This document shows positions 9,167 through 19,633 of a stretch of DNA of 57,774 bases, in pieces. The stretch spans positions 1-57,774 of the forward strand of contig NZ_FNJD01000023.1 of the NCBI RefSeq assembly GCF_900103185.1, in the 5' to 3' direction. Under the pieces are notes generated by a model. That model ran no database searches and had not been told where the DNA came from. It worked only from the letters and a program-made list of their open reading frames with translations. The position numbers and the translations under genes are program-made. This DNA is from Sulfitobacter litoralis (GTDB lineage: Bacteria > Pseudomonadota > Alphaproteobacteria > Rhodobacterales > Rhodobacteraceae). The first letter of the stretch is position 1, and each line of letters opens with the position of its first letter.

Positions 9167-9999
9167 CGCCCGTAGCGAAGCGGAAAGCTGTGGTTCACTT
9201 GATGGAAGTTCATCAGGTCAGTCAGCGACGGGCGTGCGATGTGCTGCAAGTTGATCGGTCATCGGTGCGGTATCTGTCGCGTCGTGGTGATGATGCTGAA
9301 CTGCGAGATGCTATCAAACGGGTTTCGCGAGAACGGCGACGGTTTGGTTGTCGTCGTGTCCACGTGATGATTGCGCGGGAGGGTTTTGTCGTGAACCACA
9401 AAAAGGTCAGGCGCATTTACGTCGAAGAGAAGCTTCAGGTACGCCGTAGAGGTGGCCGAAAGCGTGCTTTGGGCACAAGGAAGCCAATGGTGCTGCCGGA
9501 TGGCCCGAACCAACGCTGGAGCTTGGACTTCGTGTCAGACGCGCTGACAGACGGGCGCAGGTTTCGCATCTTGGCAGTCGTCGATGACTTCAGTCGTGAG
9601 AACTTGGTTCTGGTTGCTGATACATCGCTGTCCGGACACCGGGTTGCTCGTGAACTGGACAAGGTGATCGCAGAACGAGGCATGCCGAAGACAATAGTTT
9701 CAGACAACGGAACTGAGTTCACCAGTATGGCGATCCTCAAATGGGTTCAAGACACGGGTATCGATTGGCATTACATCGCGCCTGGAAAGCCCCAGCAGAA
9801 TGGCTTTATCGAAAGCTTCAACGGCAAGCTACGAGACGAATGTCTCAACGAAACGTTGTTTGGAACACTGGGTGACGCCCGCGAAACGCTTGAAGAATGG
9901 CAGGAGGATTACAACTGGCGCAGACCACATTCAGCATTGGGCGACCTGACACCGATGGAATTTTTGCAGAGAAAGACAATGGACAAGATGGCGGCTTAA
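9160..9999 (+). CDS. IS3 family transposase OrfB (inner element)
   Basis: About 279 residues in the -1 frame relative to orfA, overlapping it by 7 bases. It has an HTH_21-like start ([14 protein letters not shown]) and the rve catalytic core: [10 protein letters not shown] (first Asp), [10 protein letters not shown] (second Asp) and [12 protein letters not shown] (Glu), then [13 protein letters not shown]. All three acidic residues are present and there is no stop or shift, so this element is likely still active. GTG at 9160 is only a formal start; the protein is probably made as an OrfAB fusion. Confidence 0.9.
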   Translation: MVTPVAKRKAVVHLMEVHQVSQRRACDVLQVDRSSVRYLSRRGDDAELRDAIKRVSRERRRFGCRRVHVMIAREGFVVNHKKVRRIYVEEKLQVRRRGGRKRALGTRKPMVLPDGPNQRWSLDFVSDALTDGRRFRILAVVDDFSRENLVLVADTSLSGHRVARELDKVIAERGMPKTIVSDNGTEFTSMAILKWVQDTGIDWHYIAPGKPQQNGFIESFNGKLRDECLNETLFGTLGDARETLEEWQEDYNWRRPHSALGDLTPMEFLQRKTMDKMAA

Positions 10000-10784
10000 C
10001 GCCAAAGATTTAACTCCAAGGACTCCGCCCAAAGCTGGAGGGAACTTGGGGCTCAGGTCAATGAGCATGCAGAATGAGTTGCTCAAGGAAGCCCTCGGAA
10101 AAAAGTCTTGAGGCCGTCTCATCGACGAGAGATGGCCATGAAGGTGGTGGCAGTACATGGGGTCAGTGTCGCGCTGGCGTGCCGCACGTTCCAGATCAGT
10201 GAGACCTGCTATCGCTACAGTCCAACGCTGAGCACCGAGAACGAGGAGATCGCCGATTGGTTGGAACGTCTGACGGCAAACAAGCGCACCTGGGGCTTTG
10301 GCCTGTGCTTTCTGTATCTGCGCAACGTGCAGGGCTATTGTTGGAACCATAAACGCGTGTACCGGATTTACTGCGAACTGGAGCTGAATCTACGGATCAA
10401 ACCCAAGAAACGGCTGAAGCGAGACAAGCCAGAACCGCTGGCTGTGCCTGACAAGCCAAATGAGACGTGGTCGATGGATTTTATGGCCGATCAGCTCTCT
10501 GACGGCCGGTCGATCCGGACACTGAACGTCTTGGATGACTTCAATCGCGAGGGCCTTTGCATCGAAGTCGACTTTTCACTGCCCGCTGAACGCGTGGTGC
10601 GTAGCCTGAACCAGATCATCGAATGGCGTGGAAAGCCCAAGGCTATTCGTATCGATAATGGCCCCGAATATGTCAGTGGGAAGCTCATGGAATGGGCTGA
10701 AAAGCAAGGCGTTAGGCTGGAATACATCCAACCCGGAAAGCCCCAACAGAACGCCTATATCGAACGCTACAACCGCACGGTTCG

Positions 10785-12119
10785 GAGAGTGTCCGATCTT
10801 CTGTGTATGAGTAATTTGGCCCATGCTTCCAAACTGAAGGAGCATGACAACGATGACGATTTCCAAGGAAGTTTTAGACGAGCTGCTGAACGGCGTTAAG
10901 AACGCGGATGATTTGTTGGGGGATCAGGGCTTGATGAAAGAGCTCAAGGTCCGCCTAATGGAACGAATGCTCGGCGCAGAATTGACCGAACATCTCGGCT
11001 ATGAGCCGGACACTCAGCCGACAAATCAGCAGAGTAACCGTCGCAATGGCACGTCGCGCAAGACGTTGAAGGGCAATGATGGGGCGCTGCCGATTGATGT
11101 CCCGCGCGACCGTGAGGGCAGCTTTGAACCGGAACTGATAAAGAAGGGCCAGACCCGGATCGACGGCATGGACGACAAGATCATTGGCCTCTATGCAGCC
11201 GGATTATCGACCCGCGATATCCGCGCCCACCTCGAAGAGGTCTATGGTCTGAAGGTTTCGGCCGACCTTATCAGCCGTGTCACGGATGCGGTTTTGGAAG
11301 AAGTGTCGGATTGGCAGAACCGCGCTCTGGAACCGATGTATCCGATTGTTTTCCTTGATGCCCTACGCGTTAAAATCCGCGACGCGGAAAGCCGTCAGGT
11401 CAAGAACAAGGCTGTCTACGTGGCCCTGGGCGTCACTCCTGAGGGCGAACGTGAGGTTCTGGGGCTATGGGTTGCCAATAATGAAGGTGCAAAATTCTGG
11501 CTCTCGGTGATGAACAATTTGCGCAACCGGGGCGTCGAAGACATCCTCATCGCCGTCGTGGACGGCCTCAAGGGCTTCCCTGATGCGATCAACGCGGCAT
11601 TCCCGGACACCACAGTGCAAACCTGCATCGTGCACCTTGTGCGCCATTCCCTGAACTTTTGCGGTTGGAAAGACCGCAAAAATGTCGCCAAAGATCTGAG
11701 GCGGATCTATCAGGCCACCGATGACGTCGAGGCCGAGAAGGCACTGGCTGATTTCGAGGCTGAATGGGGCACGAAATACCCCTCAATCGCCCCAAGCTGG
11801 CGGCGCGCATGGCAGGAGGTCATACCGTTCTTCGCCTTCCCGCCAGCGGTGCGCAAAATCATCTACACTACCAACGCCATCGAAAGCCTGAACCGCGTCA
11901 TCCGGAAAACCACCAAAACACGCGGTAGCTTTCCGACAGATGACGCCGCGACAAAGCTAATCTACCTGGCGATCCGCAGCTTCGAGAAGACTGGCAGGGC
12001 CGTCAGAGAATGGGTTGCTGCACGGAACCAGTTCGCTATCCTATACCCAGAACGGTTCAACATATGACCCGTTTCAACTGCATGGGCTGAGCCTCATACA
12101 CAGAGTTTCGGATACTCCC
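10785..12119 (+). mobile_element. IS256 family element, intact
   Basis: A 1,335-bp element whose ends are imperfect inverted repeats sharing CTGTGTATGAG. It is flanked by a 9-base target repeat CACGGTTCG (10776-10784 and 12120-12128), as expected for IS256. It lies within orfB of the outer IS3. Confidence 0.88.
10844..12067 (+). CDS. IS256 family transposase
   Basis: 407 residues, the usual length for the family (Transposase_mut, MULE-like DDE fold). Features seen: N-terminal EHLGYEPD and [43 protein letters not shown], then the catalytic core with [14 protein letters not shown] (first Asp), [12 protein letters not shown] (second Asp) and [12 protein letters not shown] (Glu), and the [10 protein letters not shown] segment between. 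No frame damage is visible, so it should be functional. Start ATG at 10844; a second in-frame ATG lies three codons later. Confidence 0.92.
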   Translation: MTTMTISKEVLDELLNGVKNADDLLGDQGLMKELKVRLMERMLGAELTEHLGYEPDTQPTNQQSNRRNGTSRKTLKGNDGALPIDVPRDREGSFEPELIKKGQTRIDGMDDKIIGLYAAGLSTRDIRAHLEEVYGLKVSADLISRVTDAVLEEVSDWQNRALEPMYPIVFLDALRVKIRDAESRQVKNKAVYVALGVTPEGEREVLGLWVANNEGAKFWLSVMNNLRNRGVEDILIAVVDGLKGFPDAINAAFPDTTVQTCIVHLVRHSLNFCGWKDRKNVAKDLRRIYQATDDVEAEKALADFEAEWGTKYPSIAPSWRRAWQEVIPFFAFPPAVRKIIYTTNAIESLNRVIRKTTKTRGSFPTDDAATKLIYLAIRSFEKTGRAVREWVAARNQFAILYPERFNI

Positions 12120-12315
12120 CACGGTTCGCGGCGAATGGCTCAGCCAGTTCATCTTTGACACCATCGAGGAGGCACAGGATCAGGCCACGGTATGGCTCTG
12201 GACTTACAACAATGAACGACCCAACATGGGCATCGGCGGCATAACACCCGCAATGAAACTGAAAACAGCCGCCTGAATTCTACGGCTGGACCCCATTAAA
12301 AATGGGGGGATTACC

Positions 12316-12601
12316 CACCCTTCTTGGGCTGTTTTTGTGGAACTTTAAGCCCCTCCCGTCGCCAAGTCCGTTCTACGCGCTTATGATTTACGTGCCAGCC
12401 GCTGTTATTCAGCATGCCCGTGATCATACGATAGCCGTATCGTCCGAACTCTTTCGTCAGCGCGATAATATCCTCGGTCAATCGCTCTTCATCAGGCAAG
12501 CCACATGGCACCTTGCGCTGCGTCGAACGATGTTGGCCGAGTATGCGGCAGACCCTGCGCTCAGATACGCTGAGAGTTTGCCGCACATGATCAATACACA
12601 A
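12316..12601 (-). pseudogene. IS3 family OrfB, N-terminal fragment
   Basis: Continues from the OrfA above on the minus strand. The first 95 or so residues of OrfB remain (LSVSERRVCRILGQHRST, FGRYGYRMITGML, VNHKRVERTWRREGLKVP). The catalytic rve domain is missing because the sequence ends at the outer IS3 boundary at 12315. Confidence 0.82.
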
Positions 12602-12618
12602 ACGGCGACGGGAAGGGC

Positions 12619-12897
12619 TTAGAAGTTTCCCCGTGCGGCCTCGGTGAGGATCATCTTGTCCAAGGACAGATCTGCCACGACCCGCTTGAGACGTTGGTTT
12701 TCAGTCTCAAGCTCTTTCAGCCGTTTGAGTTGATCGCGGCTCATGCCGCCATATTCTTTGCGCCATCGATAGTAGGTCTGAATTGTTACGCCAATTTGCC
12801 GAACAGCCTCGGAAACTGACTTTCCCTGCCCTTGCAAAACTTCAACTTGCCGGAGCTTTAGCACAATATCTTCTGGCTTTTCTCGTTTTCCAGCCAT
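12619..12897 (-). CDS. IS3 family transposase OrfA (truncated element)
   Basis: 92 residues, minus strand. Opens KREKPEDIVLKLRQVEVL, with a helix-turn-helix (IGVTIQTYYRWRKEYGG) and a coiled tail (LKELETENQRLKRVVADL), typical of OrfA proteins in IS3-family elements of the IS407 sort. The gene itself is whole but its partner orfB downstream is cut, so it cannot mobilise its own element. Confidence 0.8.
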   Translation of the reverse strand: MAGKREKPEDIVLKLRQVEVLQGQGKSVSEAVRQIGVTIQTYYRWRKEYGGMSRDQLKRLKELETENQRLKRVVADLSLDKMILTEAARGNF

Positions 12898-13099
12898 CGT
12901 TTAGTCCTCCTAAAACGGGATAATCATATCCCAATTGGTGGACCACTCCAGTGGGGCCATTCCAACTCCAACCGAAAACGAGGCGTATTCAGAAAAATAC
13001 ATCAGTCAGGGACGCGTAGTGTCAAGCACACACCCTGCCGGTTTCAGACACGCCCCTTTTCTTGGCGGATAGTCCGGAAAATCTAAAAAATGTTTCTTT

Positions 13100-14245
13100 C
13101 TAGTTTGGATCAACGACGGTTTGCACACGTACCAATCCGGTCAACGGGGCGATAAGAGAACCCACTGTGTCATTCCAGCGCGTGATCGGGTCATTTGTGA
13201 CAAAAATGATGTCTAGCGGGGCCATCTTGAAATCTGTCGCAAGTACTAGCGCCGTAGCCGACTTGAGATTGAACTGAAACACATCGAAGCCTTGGGGCGT
13301 GGAGGGTGTGCGACGGAAGACGAAAATCCCGCGAGAATCGGCCCTGATGCGGTCGATGCCTCCCACTTCGGCAAGTGTCTCTGTCAGGGATACCGGCACA
13401 TCCGACGGTAGAGGGACCTCCGCAGTCGCGATTTCCCCAAAGGTGAATATTTTGTTATCCCGGATTGGAGGGACATTAATGATATCGCCATCTAGGACAA
13501 TAGGGTTCTGACGCACTGCGCCTTGGTCTACAAAAGCCTTGAGGTTGACGTTATATGCTTTGCCCCGACGGCGGATCGTGACATTTGCCAGATCCCCTGC
13601 TTCGTCGATTCCCGCTTGGTTGAGTACATCCAGCAAACGCAGCGGCACGTTTGTAATAGTCACCGGCCCAGGGGCGTCAACAACGCCTGTTATTGTTGCT
13701 TTTCGAGAGTTAAAGCTCGAAACAGTCACCTCGACCTGAGGTGCTGCAATGAAGATGCGGAGCTGTTTTGTTAGATCCGCACGAATTTCGGTTGCACTGC
13801 GCCCTGCTCCGCGGATAGCCCCTACGAAGGGGTAGAAGAACTGGCCGTGCTCATTAACCACGATGCCTTGCTCAACATTGCCTGTCGCGCCCCCGGAAGC
13901 GCCTACAGCCTGAGTGCGCTCAGGGTTCGACCAGACCATGATCCGCAGCTCGTCACCAGCTCCAACTCGATATGTATAGGGGGCTGGATCTCCGGGTGGG
14001 TTTGCCGGCTGCGTTTGATTGCTGAAAAAAACGGGAGTACGGTACTGGGAAATATTTTCAGTCGTTATACGCACAACATTGATGTTCTGTTCAACCAATT
14101 TCTCTTGAGCATTTTCGGAAATGGGGAATCGCATTTGCCCTGCGCATCCGCTCAAAACGAGTACCATTGCTGCAAGCACCAGTTTTGCTGCCTTGCGCTG
14201 TATTCCGTCCTGCATCTTGCCCCGCCCGTTCATGTTGGTCTTCAA
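13100..14245 (-). CDS. wza: Polysaccharide export lipoprotein, Wza family
   Basis: 381 residues, minus strand. A lipoprotein signal peptide ends in the lipobox LSGC with Cys near residue 34, so the mature protein is anchored in the outer membrane and projects into the periplasm. A Poly_export domain follows (YRVGAGDELRIMVW, GQFFYPFVGAI) with SLBB-type repeats (ATITGVVDAPGPV, LLDVLNQAGI, VNVPP-like blocks). Homologues form the octameric channel for capsule or exopolysaccharide. It is the last gene of the minus-strand export module, after the TviB-like dehydrogenase and with about 210 bases between. Start ATG 14245; ATGs at codons 5 and 11 are alternatives. Confidence 0.88.
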   Translation of the reverse strand: MKTNMNGRGKMQDGIQRKAAKLVLAAMVLVLSGCAGQMRFPISENAQEKLVEQNINVVRITTENISQYRTPVFFSNQTQPANPPGDPAPYTYRVGAGDELRIMVWSNPERTQAVGASGGATGNVEQGIVVNEHGQFFYPFVGAIRGAGRSATEIRADLTKQLRIFIAAPQVEVTVSSFNSRKATITGVVDAPGPVTITNVPLRLLDVLNQAGIDEAGDLANVTIRRRGKAYNVNLKAFVDQGAVRQNPIVLDGDIINVPPIRDNKIFTFGEIATAEVPLPSDVPVSLTETLAEVGGIDRIRADSRGIFVFRRTPSTPQGFDVFQFNLKSATALVLATDFKMAPLDIIFVTNDPITRWNDTVGSLIAPLTGLVRVQTVVDPN

Positions 14246-14456
14246 TATCTACATGCCCTGCTAGTAGAGGACAGACATTATTGACTATTTCGCATAATTC
14301 TTGTGACAAGGTATGCGATACTGAAGCTGAAAAATCCAGAACCGACATACCCTGATCGATCGTTTTTGAAGTTTGCATTACCCTTACCGTTTATAGGTCT
14401 TATTTTATAGGGATTTTTGCCTAGGAGCGGGCTCCGATGGACCTCGCCGGGAGGGG

Positions 14457-15746
14457 TCAAAGCCGCAGATCTGTATCTCTTGCGGGGAAGAGGTACTTTA
14501 AGTCATAAAGTACATGCGTCTCGCGACCGTACCGACGAATGCCCTGCACTCCTTCTTCCTGAAATGTGTCATGAGAAACCGCTAAGATAATGGCGTCATA
14601 GCTTTCCGGCTCGGGTGAACCGATCAAAGACAAGCCATATTCCGACATTGCATCAGCCGCGTGAACCCAAGGGTCATGTACGTCAACGCTTACACCGTAA
14701 TCCTGAAGCTCTGTAATGATATCGATTACTTTGGTGTTTCGGATATCGGGACAGTTTTCTTTGAAGGTCAGCCCCATGACCAGCACCCGAGCATCGCAGA
14801 CCTGGATACGCGATCGCATCATAGCCTTGACCAGCGCAGAGGCCACATGCGCGCCCATCCGATCATTCAGGCGACGGCCCGCCAGGATGATCTCGGGGTG
14901 ATAACCTATCGCCTCAGCCTTGTGGGTCAGGTAATATGGATCCACCCCGATGCAGTGTCCACCGACCAGACCGGGGCGGAACGGCAGGAAGTTCCACTTT
15001 GTGCCCGCCGCTTGCAGGACCGCCTCGGTATCGATGCCCATCTGGCCGAAGATAACCGCCAGCTCATTAATGAGGGCAATATTCAGATCCCGTTGGGTGT
15101 TCTCGATCACCTTCGCAGCCTCGGCTACGCGGATCGACGGGGCCTTGTGCGTCCCTGCTGTAATGATGCTGGCGTAAAGGTCATCGATTACATCTGCAAT
15201 TTCTGGCGTCGAGCCCGAAGTGACCTTGCAGATTGTAGGCAGGCGATGCTGCTTGTCGCCTGGGTTGATGCGCTCGGGACTGTAGCCTGCGAAGAAATCA
15301 GTGTTGAAGGACAACCCCGAGACGCGCTCCAGCACTGGAATGCATTCCTCCTCGGTGGCACCAGGATAGACGGTGGATTCGTAAATCACGATATCCCCGC
15401 CTTTGAGCACCTTTCCTACGGTTTCAGACGCCTTGCGCAACGCAGTCAGGTCGGGGCGCTTATGCGCATCAATAGGGGTGGGAACTGTCACGATGAAAAT
15501 CCTGGCTTCGGCCAATGCTGCAGGGTCTTCTGTTACGACCAACTGGCCTGCCTCGGCCAATTCATCGGGCGTGACTTCGCGGGTCGAATCCCGCCCGGCA
15601 CGCAGCTCTGCCACCCGGTCGGGCTTGACGTCAAAGCCAAGCACTTTCCGGTGCTTCCCGAACTCAACGGCCAGTGGCAGCCCGACATAGCCAAGACCAA
15701 TAATGGCGATGGGGGCGGTTTGAAAATCTGGTTGATCAAAAGTCAT
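14457..15746 (-). CDS. UDP-N-acetyl-hexosamine (TviB/WbpO-like) 6-dehydrogenase
   Basis: About 429 residues from ATG at 15746, ten bases after the epimerase stop; a longer frame to 15806 overlaps the epimerase and is unlikely. NAD domain: [17 protein letters not shown]. Middle domain: [45 protein letters not shown]. Catalytic cysteine in [14 protein letters not shown]-terminal domain: [15 protein letters not shown]. This pattern is that of Vi-antigen TviB and WbpO, which oxidise UDP-GlcNAc or UDP-GalNAc to the uronic acid, and differs from the Ugd at 25366. It supplies an acidic amino sugar to the polymer; the exact substrate is inferred. Confidence 0.85.
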   Translation of the reverse strand: MTFDQPDFQTAPIAIIGLGYVGLPLAVEFGKHRKVLGFDVKPDRVAELRAGRDSTREVTPDELAEAGQLVVTEDPAALAEARIFIVTVPTPIDAHKRPDLTALRKASETVGKVLKGGDIVIYESTVYPGATEEECIPVLERVSGLSFNTDFFAGYSPERINPGDKQHRLPTICKVTSGSTPEIADVIDDLYASIITAGTHKAPSIRVAEAAKVIENTQRDLNIALINELAVIFGQMGIDTEAVLQAAGTKWNFLPFRPGLVGGHCIGVDPYYLTHKAEAIGYHPEIILAGRRLNDRMGAHVASALVKAMMRSRIQVCDARVLVMGLTFKENCPDIRNTKVIDIITELQDYGVSVDVHDPWVHAADAMSEYGLSLIGSPEPESYDAIILAVSHDTFQEEGVQGIRRYGRETHVLYDLKYLFPARDTDLRL

Positions 15747-15756
15747 GCGGGTTCTC

Positions 15757-16761
15757 TCAAATCTGGTAATAATCCTGGTACCACTGCACGAACTGGCGTA
15801 CGCCATCGCGGAACGGAGTTTGGGGTGTGTAGCCGGTCAGGTTCTGCAATAAAGATGCATTGGCCCAAGTGGCGGGTACGTCGCCCAGTTGCATTGGCAT
15901 GTAGTTGCGAATTGCTTTCTCGCCCAACTCTTTCTCGATGGCATCAATGAAATCGAGCAAACGCACCTTGTCGGAGTTACCGATATTGACCACGCGGAAC
16001 GGTGCGGCCGGAGACAGGCTGTCGTCCTCCACCGCCGTGTCTGGCGCACCGGGTACAGCATCTATCAACCCCCTAATGCCGCGCACGAGGTCCGTTACAT
16101 AGGTGAAATCGCGCCACATCTCACCATTGTTGTAGATGTCGATTGGCGTGCCTTCCAGAATACCCTTGGTGAATTTGAACAGCGCCATATCAGGGCGCCC
16201 CCAGGGGCCATATACAGTAAAGAAGCGGAACATCGTAATGGGCACGCCGTGGATATGCGCCCAAGCATGCCCCATTGCCTCGTTTGCCTTTTTGGTGGCG
16301 GCATAAATGGTCAGCGGCGTGTCGGTTTTCTGGCGTTCGTCAAAGGGCATGTCTTCGTTTGCGCCGTAAACCGAACTAGTCGACGCCATTAACAGATGGC
16401 CCACGCCAGCGGCCTGTGCAGCTTCCATAACGTTGAGCGTGCCGACCACATTCGCGTCAATGTAGGCGCGTGGGTTCTCCAAGCTGTAACGCACCCCGGC
16501 CTGTGCGGCGAGATGCACGATGACATCGGGGCGAAAGTCTTTAACAGCTGTATGCAATGCATCCGCATCTTCCAGCATGGCTTCGGTGGTGGAAAATCCC
16601 TGATGCTGGCGCAGCATAGCATGGCGCCGCTCTTTCAGACGCACATCGTAGTAATCTGTCATGCCGTCATAGCCGGCGACAGTTATCCCCTCTTCCAGCA
16701 GCAGTCGGGAAAGGTGAAAACCTATGAAGCCGGCGGTACCGGTGATGAAAACGCGTGTCAT
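15757..16761 (-). CDS. NAD-dependent UDP-uronate 4-epimerase-like protein
   Basis: 334 residues. Extended SDR fold: [13 protein letters not shown] at the N-terminus, [29 protein letters not shown] and the catalytic YAATK (Tyr/Lys). The block [14 protein letters not shown] is characteristic of UDP-glucuronate 4-epimerases (LpsL/Cap1J type), which make UDP-galacturonate. Fits between two UDP-sugar dehydrogenases on this plasmid. Lies 47 bases after wzc and 10 before the dehydrogenase in one operon. Confidence 0.85.
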   Translation of the reverse strand: MTRVFITGTAGFIGFHLSRLLLEEGITVAGYDGMTDYYDVRLKERRHAMLRQHQGFSTTEAMLEDADALHTAVKDFRPDVIVHLAAQAGVRYSLENPRAYIDANVVGTLNVMEAAQAAGVGHLLMASTSSVYGANEDMPFDERQKTDTPLTIYAATKKANEAMGHAWAHIHGVPITMFRFFTVYGPWGRPDMALFKFTKGILEGTPIDIYNNGEMWRDFTYVTDLVRGIRGLIDAVPGAPDTAVEDDSLSPAAPFRVVNIGNSDKVRLLDFIDAIEKELGEKAIRNYMPMQLGDVPATWANASLLQNLTGYTPQTPFRDGVRQFVQWYQDYYQI

Positions 16762-16808
16762 TTGAATGTGCTTTCGTACTAAAATTATTGGGGTGTAATA
16801 CTATAAGA

Positions 16809-19034
16809 TCACTCTTCTGTAGAGTAATTGTATTTGTAAGCACCGTAATGATACCCATAACTCGTGCTATATTGGCCGTAGCGGCTCTTGTTCATGTCAT
16901 ACTGGTTAATAATCGCCCCCGCAGGTGTAATCCCTGCAAGCTCCAATCCCTTCAGAGCGGATTGCATCTGCGGCTTAGTCGTCACCAGATGGCGAACCAG
17001 CATCAGTGTAATATCGGTTTTTTGACCGATGATGGCAGCATCCGTTACGGCAAGGATCGGCGGCGCATCGACGATAATCAAATCATATTTTTCAGAGAGC
17101 ACCGATAGTAAGTCTGAAAATGAAGTACTTTCCAACAATTCCGCAGGGTTGGGAGGGCGGCTACCAGTCCCGATAAAATCAAGCCCAGTTGTGGGATCGG
17201 TATGTGTCGCAGCCAGCAGATCGGCTTCGCCCACCAGTACTTGAGCAAGACCTGCCTGCTTGCTTGCAACCCCGAAATTTCGCCCCAGTTTGCCGCGCCG
17301 CATGTCGCCATCAATCAACAAAACCCGTGTGCCAAGAGTCGCATTAATCATAGCGAGGTTCAGAGAAACAAAGGACTTACCGTCTGCAGGTGCGCATGAC
17401 GTAATCATAATCGTTTTGGCATTACGAGCCGCCAGGGTGAACCTCATACCGGTACGCAGCCCGCGAAAGGCTTCAACGGCGATATTGCTTGGTTCATGTC
17501 TGACCAGAGCATATTCTGGGATACCCTTTTTGGCTCCAGCTAGTTTGGGCACTTTATTAACAGACCCCAGCACGGAGAGGCCCAATTCTTCGACTTCACG
17601 TGCATCTTCGATGCCCCGGCGCAAGAAATTGAGCCCGAAGACAAGTAGTATACTAAAAGCAAGCCCCCCAAACAGACCCGTAAGCGCTGGCGTTCGGCGA
17701 TTGGGCCCAATAAGGCGCGCCACCTCTGCTGGCTCTAGCACGCGGATATTCCCCACGGCACTGGCACGCAATACGCGTAGCTGCTCAGCGCGGGCGACCA
17801 GTTGGCGCTCTAATTCGCGCGCACTGACCACACGCTCTTGCAGTCGGGCAAACTCTTGCTCTGCTGCAGGCACATCCTGTAGGTCAGCACGCAGACTGTC
17901 ACCACGGCTTTGCAATCGCGTACGCTCTGCCAGCAATGCTTGGTAATCGGGGTGGTTCGGGGTCAGACGCTGTGCCAGCTGCTGCTCCTGAAACGCCAAC
18001 TCCTCCAGGCGCGTCTGAACTTGCACCAGCTGATCCAGCAGCTCCTGTGTTCCAAGGCTGAGTTCCAAATTGGCTTGGGTTTCTCGGTAGGTTGCCAGTT
18101 CTGTTGAGGCAACGGCAGCCTCCAACCGAACTTCTGGTATTTTGCTCTCGATAAAGTCGATGCTCTGGTCAATTTCAGCCGAGCGACGTTGTAGGTTTTG
18201 CAGGCGATACGATTCTACGACCGTATTGGCAGCCACGACGCTGAAATCCGGGTTGGCGCTGGTAAAGCTGAAATCAACAATCCCTGTTGATCGGCGTTCG
18301 TTGACAGACAGGCCATTTCGTAGACGCGCGACGCTGTGGCGAAAGGGCACTGCAAAAACATGATATTCGCGCCCTTCCGCCGCATTTAATGCAGTCACCT
18401 GTAACTGAATATCGTCCCCCAATGTGACAAGTGTACCAACCCGGCCTGTAACGGTGGTTGAGTTTGGAGCGGTGATCTCAAAACTATCAAACCCAGTCAC
18501 GCGCAATGAGATAGGCGCGCCTATTAAGTCTTCACTAACCCGGAGCTGGTTCAGCGAAATGCTTTCGCCTGGCCTCTGATAAGCATCAGGCAACAAAGGC
18601 CCGAGTAGAGGGATGGACCTGCGCGCCAGCAAATCCCCAATGATAGGCGCGCGTATCGGTTCCACGCGGGCATTTACGCCCAGCTTCTCGACCACAGGAC
18701 CAAGAATAAGCCGTGAGCGGATTACATGTATCTCTGTCTCAAAAGATGAACCCCGAGCTTGATCCCCAGAAAGCAGGTTGCCAATTAGTTCCTCCGGCAA
18801 CACCACACCGCTGGAACGTGTTTCTATCTGCACCACAGATATAGCACGGAAGTTGTTCGGTCCCAACTGCCCGATGATCAGTCCAATGGTTCCTCCCAGA
18901 AAAGCCAAAGCGATAATAAGCCATTTTCGAGCTAAGAACTGCGCGAGAAGATGGCTCAAATCAAGATCACCGTCATTCCCATCGATTTCCGGCATTTTCT
19001 TTTGCGAACGTTCAGTCATGGATGGGCCTTTCAT
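16809..19034 (-). CDS. wzc: Polysaccharide co-polymerase and tyrosine autokinase, Wzc/ExoP type
   Basis: About 741 residues. Inner-membrane protein controlling chain length and export. Transmembrane segments near residues 38-56 and 440-460 enclose a periplasmic Wzz-like and coiled-coil region. The cytoplasmic BY-kinase domain has a Walker A variant (CAPADGKSFVSLNLA), Walker A' (LLIDGDMRRGKLG) and Walker B (LIIVDAPPILAVTDA). The C-terminus is a tyrosine cluster (YGQYSTSYGYHYGAYKYNY), the autophosphorylation site. ATG at 19034 overlaps the wzb stop by four bases (ATGA), which decided this start; a frame from 19064 would add ten residues. Confidence 0.92.
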   Translation of the reverse strand: MKGPSMTERSQKKMPEIDGNDGDLDLSHLLAQFLARKWLIIALAFLGGTIGLIIGQLGPNNFRAISVVQIETRSSGVVLPEELIGNLLSGDQARGSSFETEIHVIRSRLILGPVVEKLGVNARVEPIRAPIIGDLLARRSIPLLGPLLPDAYQRPGESISLNQLRVSEDLIGAPISLRVTGFDSFEITAPNSTTVTGRVGTLVTLGDDIQLQVTALNAAEGREYHVFAVPFRHSVARLRNGLSVNERRSTGIVDFSFTSANPDFSVVAANTVVESYRLQNLQRRSAEIDQSIDFIESKIPEVRLEAAVASTELATYRETQANLELSLGTQELLDQLVQVQTRLEELAFQEQQLAQRLTPNHPDYQALLAERTRLQSRGDSLRADLQDVPAAEQEFARLQERVVSARELERQLVARAEQLRVLRASAVGNIRVLEPAEVARLIGPNRRTPALTGLFGGLAFSILLVFGLNFLRRGIEDAREVEELGLSVLGSVNKVPKLAGAKKGIPEYALVRHEPSNIAVEAFRGLRTGMRFTLAARNAKTIMITSCAPADGKSFVSLNLAMINATLGTRVLLIDGDMRRGKLGRNFGVASKQAGLAQVLVGEADLLAATHTDPTTGLDFIGTGSRPPNPAELLESTSFSDLLSVLSEKYDLIIVDAPPILAVTDAAIIGQKTDITLMLVRHLVTTKPQMQSALKGLELAGITPAGAIINQYDMNKSRYGQYSTSYGYHYGAYKYNYSTEE

Positions 19035-19474
19035 CCGCGCATCGCGGCCAGTTGTTGTACCCAATGCGGGACACTTTCTCGGATCATTTCGATCGCACGC
19101 TGGTGCATGCCCATACCCATCCGATATGGATCCGGAATGGATTTACTGTTCTCGAAATAGCCCAGCAACATCGTCTTACCGCTAAATTGCGGCCAGCGGC
19201 GGATGATCTCGTCGCGGTGATCCTGGTCCATTACCAAAATCAGTTCGGCCTGCTCGCCCAGTTGCGATGTAAACTGCCGCGCAGCATGTGGAAGTAAGAG
19301 AATTCCTTGCTCGCGCGCCGCCTCGGCGCTGTCCGTGTTGATATCCCGTCCCACGAGCGCATGCAGCCCCGCCGAGGTTACAGCCACATCCGGCAAAGCT
19401 TCCCGCAACGCCGCCTCAGCCACCGGCGAACGGCAGATATTGCCGGTACACACACATAAAATCGAAGAAACCAT
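19031..19474 (-). CDS. wzb: Low-molecular-weight protein-tyrosine phosphatase, Wzb type
   Basis: About 147 residues from ATG at 19474 (an upstream frame to 19543 exists but lacks family similarity). The active-site loop is CTGNICRS close to the N-terminus, the Cx5R signature; the general acid is in the IPDPYRMG segment. It removes phosphate from the tyrosine tail of Wzc, letting export cycle. The gene directly precedes and overlaps wzc. A truncated second copy of its N-terminus lies at 37326-37397. Confidence 0.88.
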   Translation of the reverse strand: MVSSILCVCTGNICRSPVAEAALREALPDVAVTSAGLHALVGRDINTDSAEAAREQGILLLPHAARQFTSQLGEQAELILVMDQDHRDEIIRRWPQFSGKTMLLGYFENSKSIPDPYRMGMGMHQRAIEMIRESVPHWVQQLAAMRG

Positions 19475-19633
19475 CAACACATATCCTGTTTGCAGTCCTG
19501 AGAAGACTGCCTTTTGGCATAACTCGGCCAGCAAGCTCTGCAAAATACCACATGGCTATATCTTTCGCACGTGTACCCATCCATATTGGCGCAAGGAAAA
19601 ATAGTCAGACCCTCATGCAAAACTTGCTAACTC

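Larger units (their letters stand above)
8840..10060 (+). mobile_element. IS3 family element (inner), intact
   Basis: A 1,221-bp element bounded by inverted repeats TGACCTGAGCCCC (8840-8852; complement at 10048-10060) and flanked by a 4-base target repeat ATGA (8836-8839 and 10061-10064). It sits in the orfA of the outer IS3. Both its genes look complete. Confidence 0.88.
8620..12276 (+). pseudogene. Outer IS3 transposase OrfAB, interrupted twice
   Basis: OrfA begins at ATG 8620 (GRFSDAQIMAVL, helix-turn-helix, MSSASFYKWRAKFGG, leucine-zipper-like tail) and is cut after MYAEM near 8838. It resumes at 10065 with [15 protein letters not shown]. An AAAAAAG run at 10099-10105 would give the usual -1 shift into OrfB. 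OrfB (from about 10108) carries the catalytic [16 protein letters not shown] and IERYNRT segments and is cut near 10784 by the IS256; it resumes at 12129 with GEWLSQ, TYNNERPNMGIGG and stops at 12276. Both joins restore family sequence exactly once one target copy is removed, so the gene was intact before the insertions. Confidence 0.85.
8549..12315 (+). mobile_element. IS3 family element (outer), carrying two nested insertions
   Basis: The ends are inverted repeats containing GGTAATCCCCCC, at 8549-8560 and (complement) ending at 12315. After removing the inner IS3 (8840-10060) and IS256 (10785-12119) with their target repeats, about 1.2 kb remains, the normal size of an IS3-family element. 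No matching flanking target repeat is visible; the right side abuts another truncated IS3. Confidence 0.85.
12316..12963 (-). mobile_element. IS3 family element (third), truncated
   Basis: A minus-strand IS3-type element with its outer end near 12940-12963 (TGGTCCACC close to the terminus on the minus strand). Its distal part is missing: at 12315 it meets the outer end of the nested IS3. The right boundary is approximate. Confidence 0.65.

Noticed and set aside
14661..15950. Long plus-strand open frame (429 codons) opposite the UDP-sugar dehydrogenase
   Set aside because: It is the complement of a strongly conserved dehydrogenase and epimerase, has no recognisable motif, and arises from the high-GC codon pattern of the real gene.
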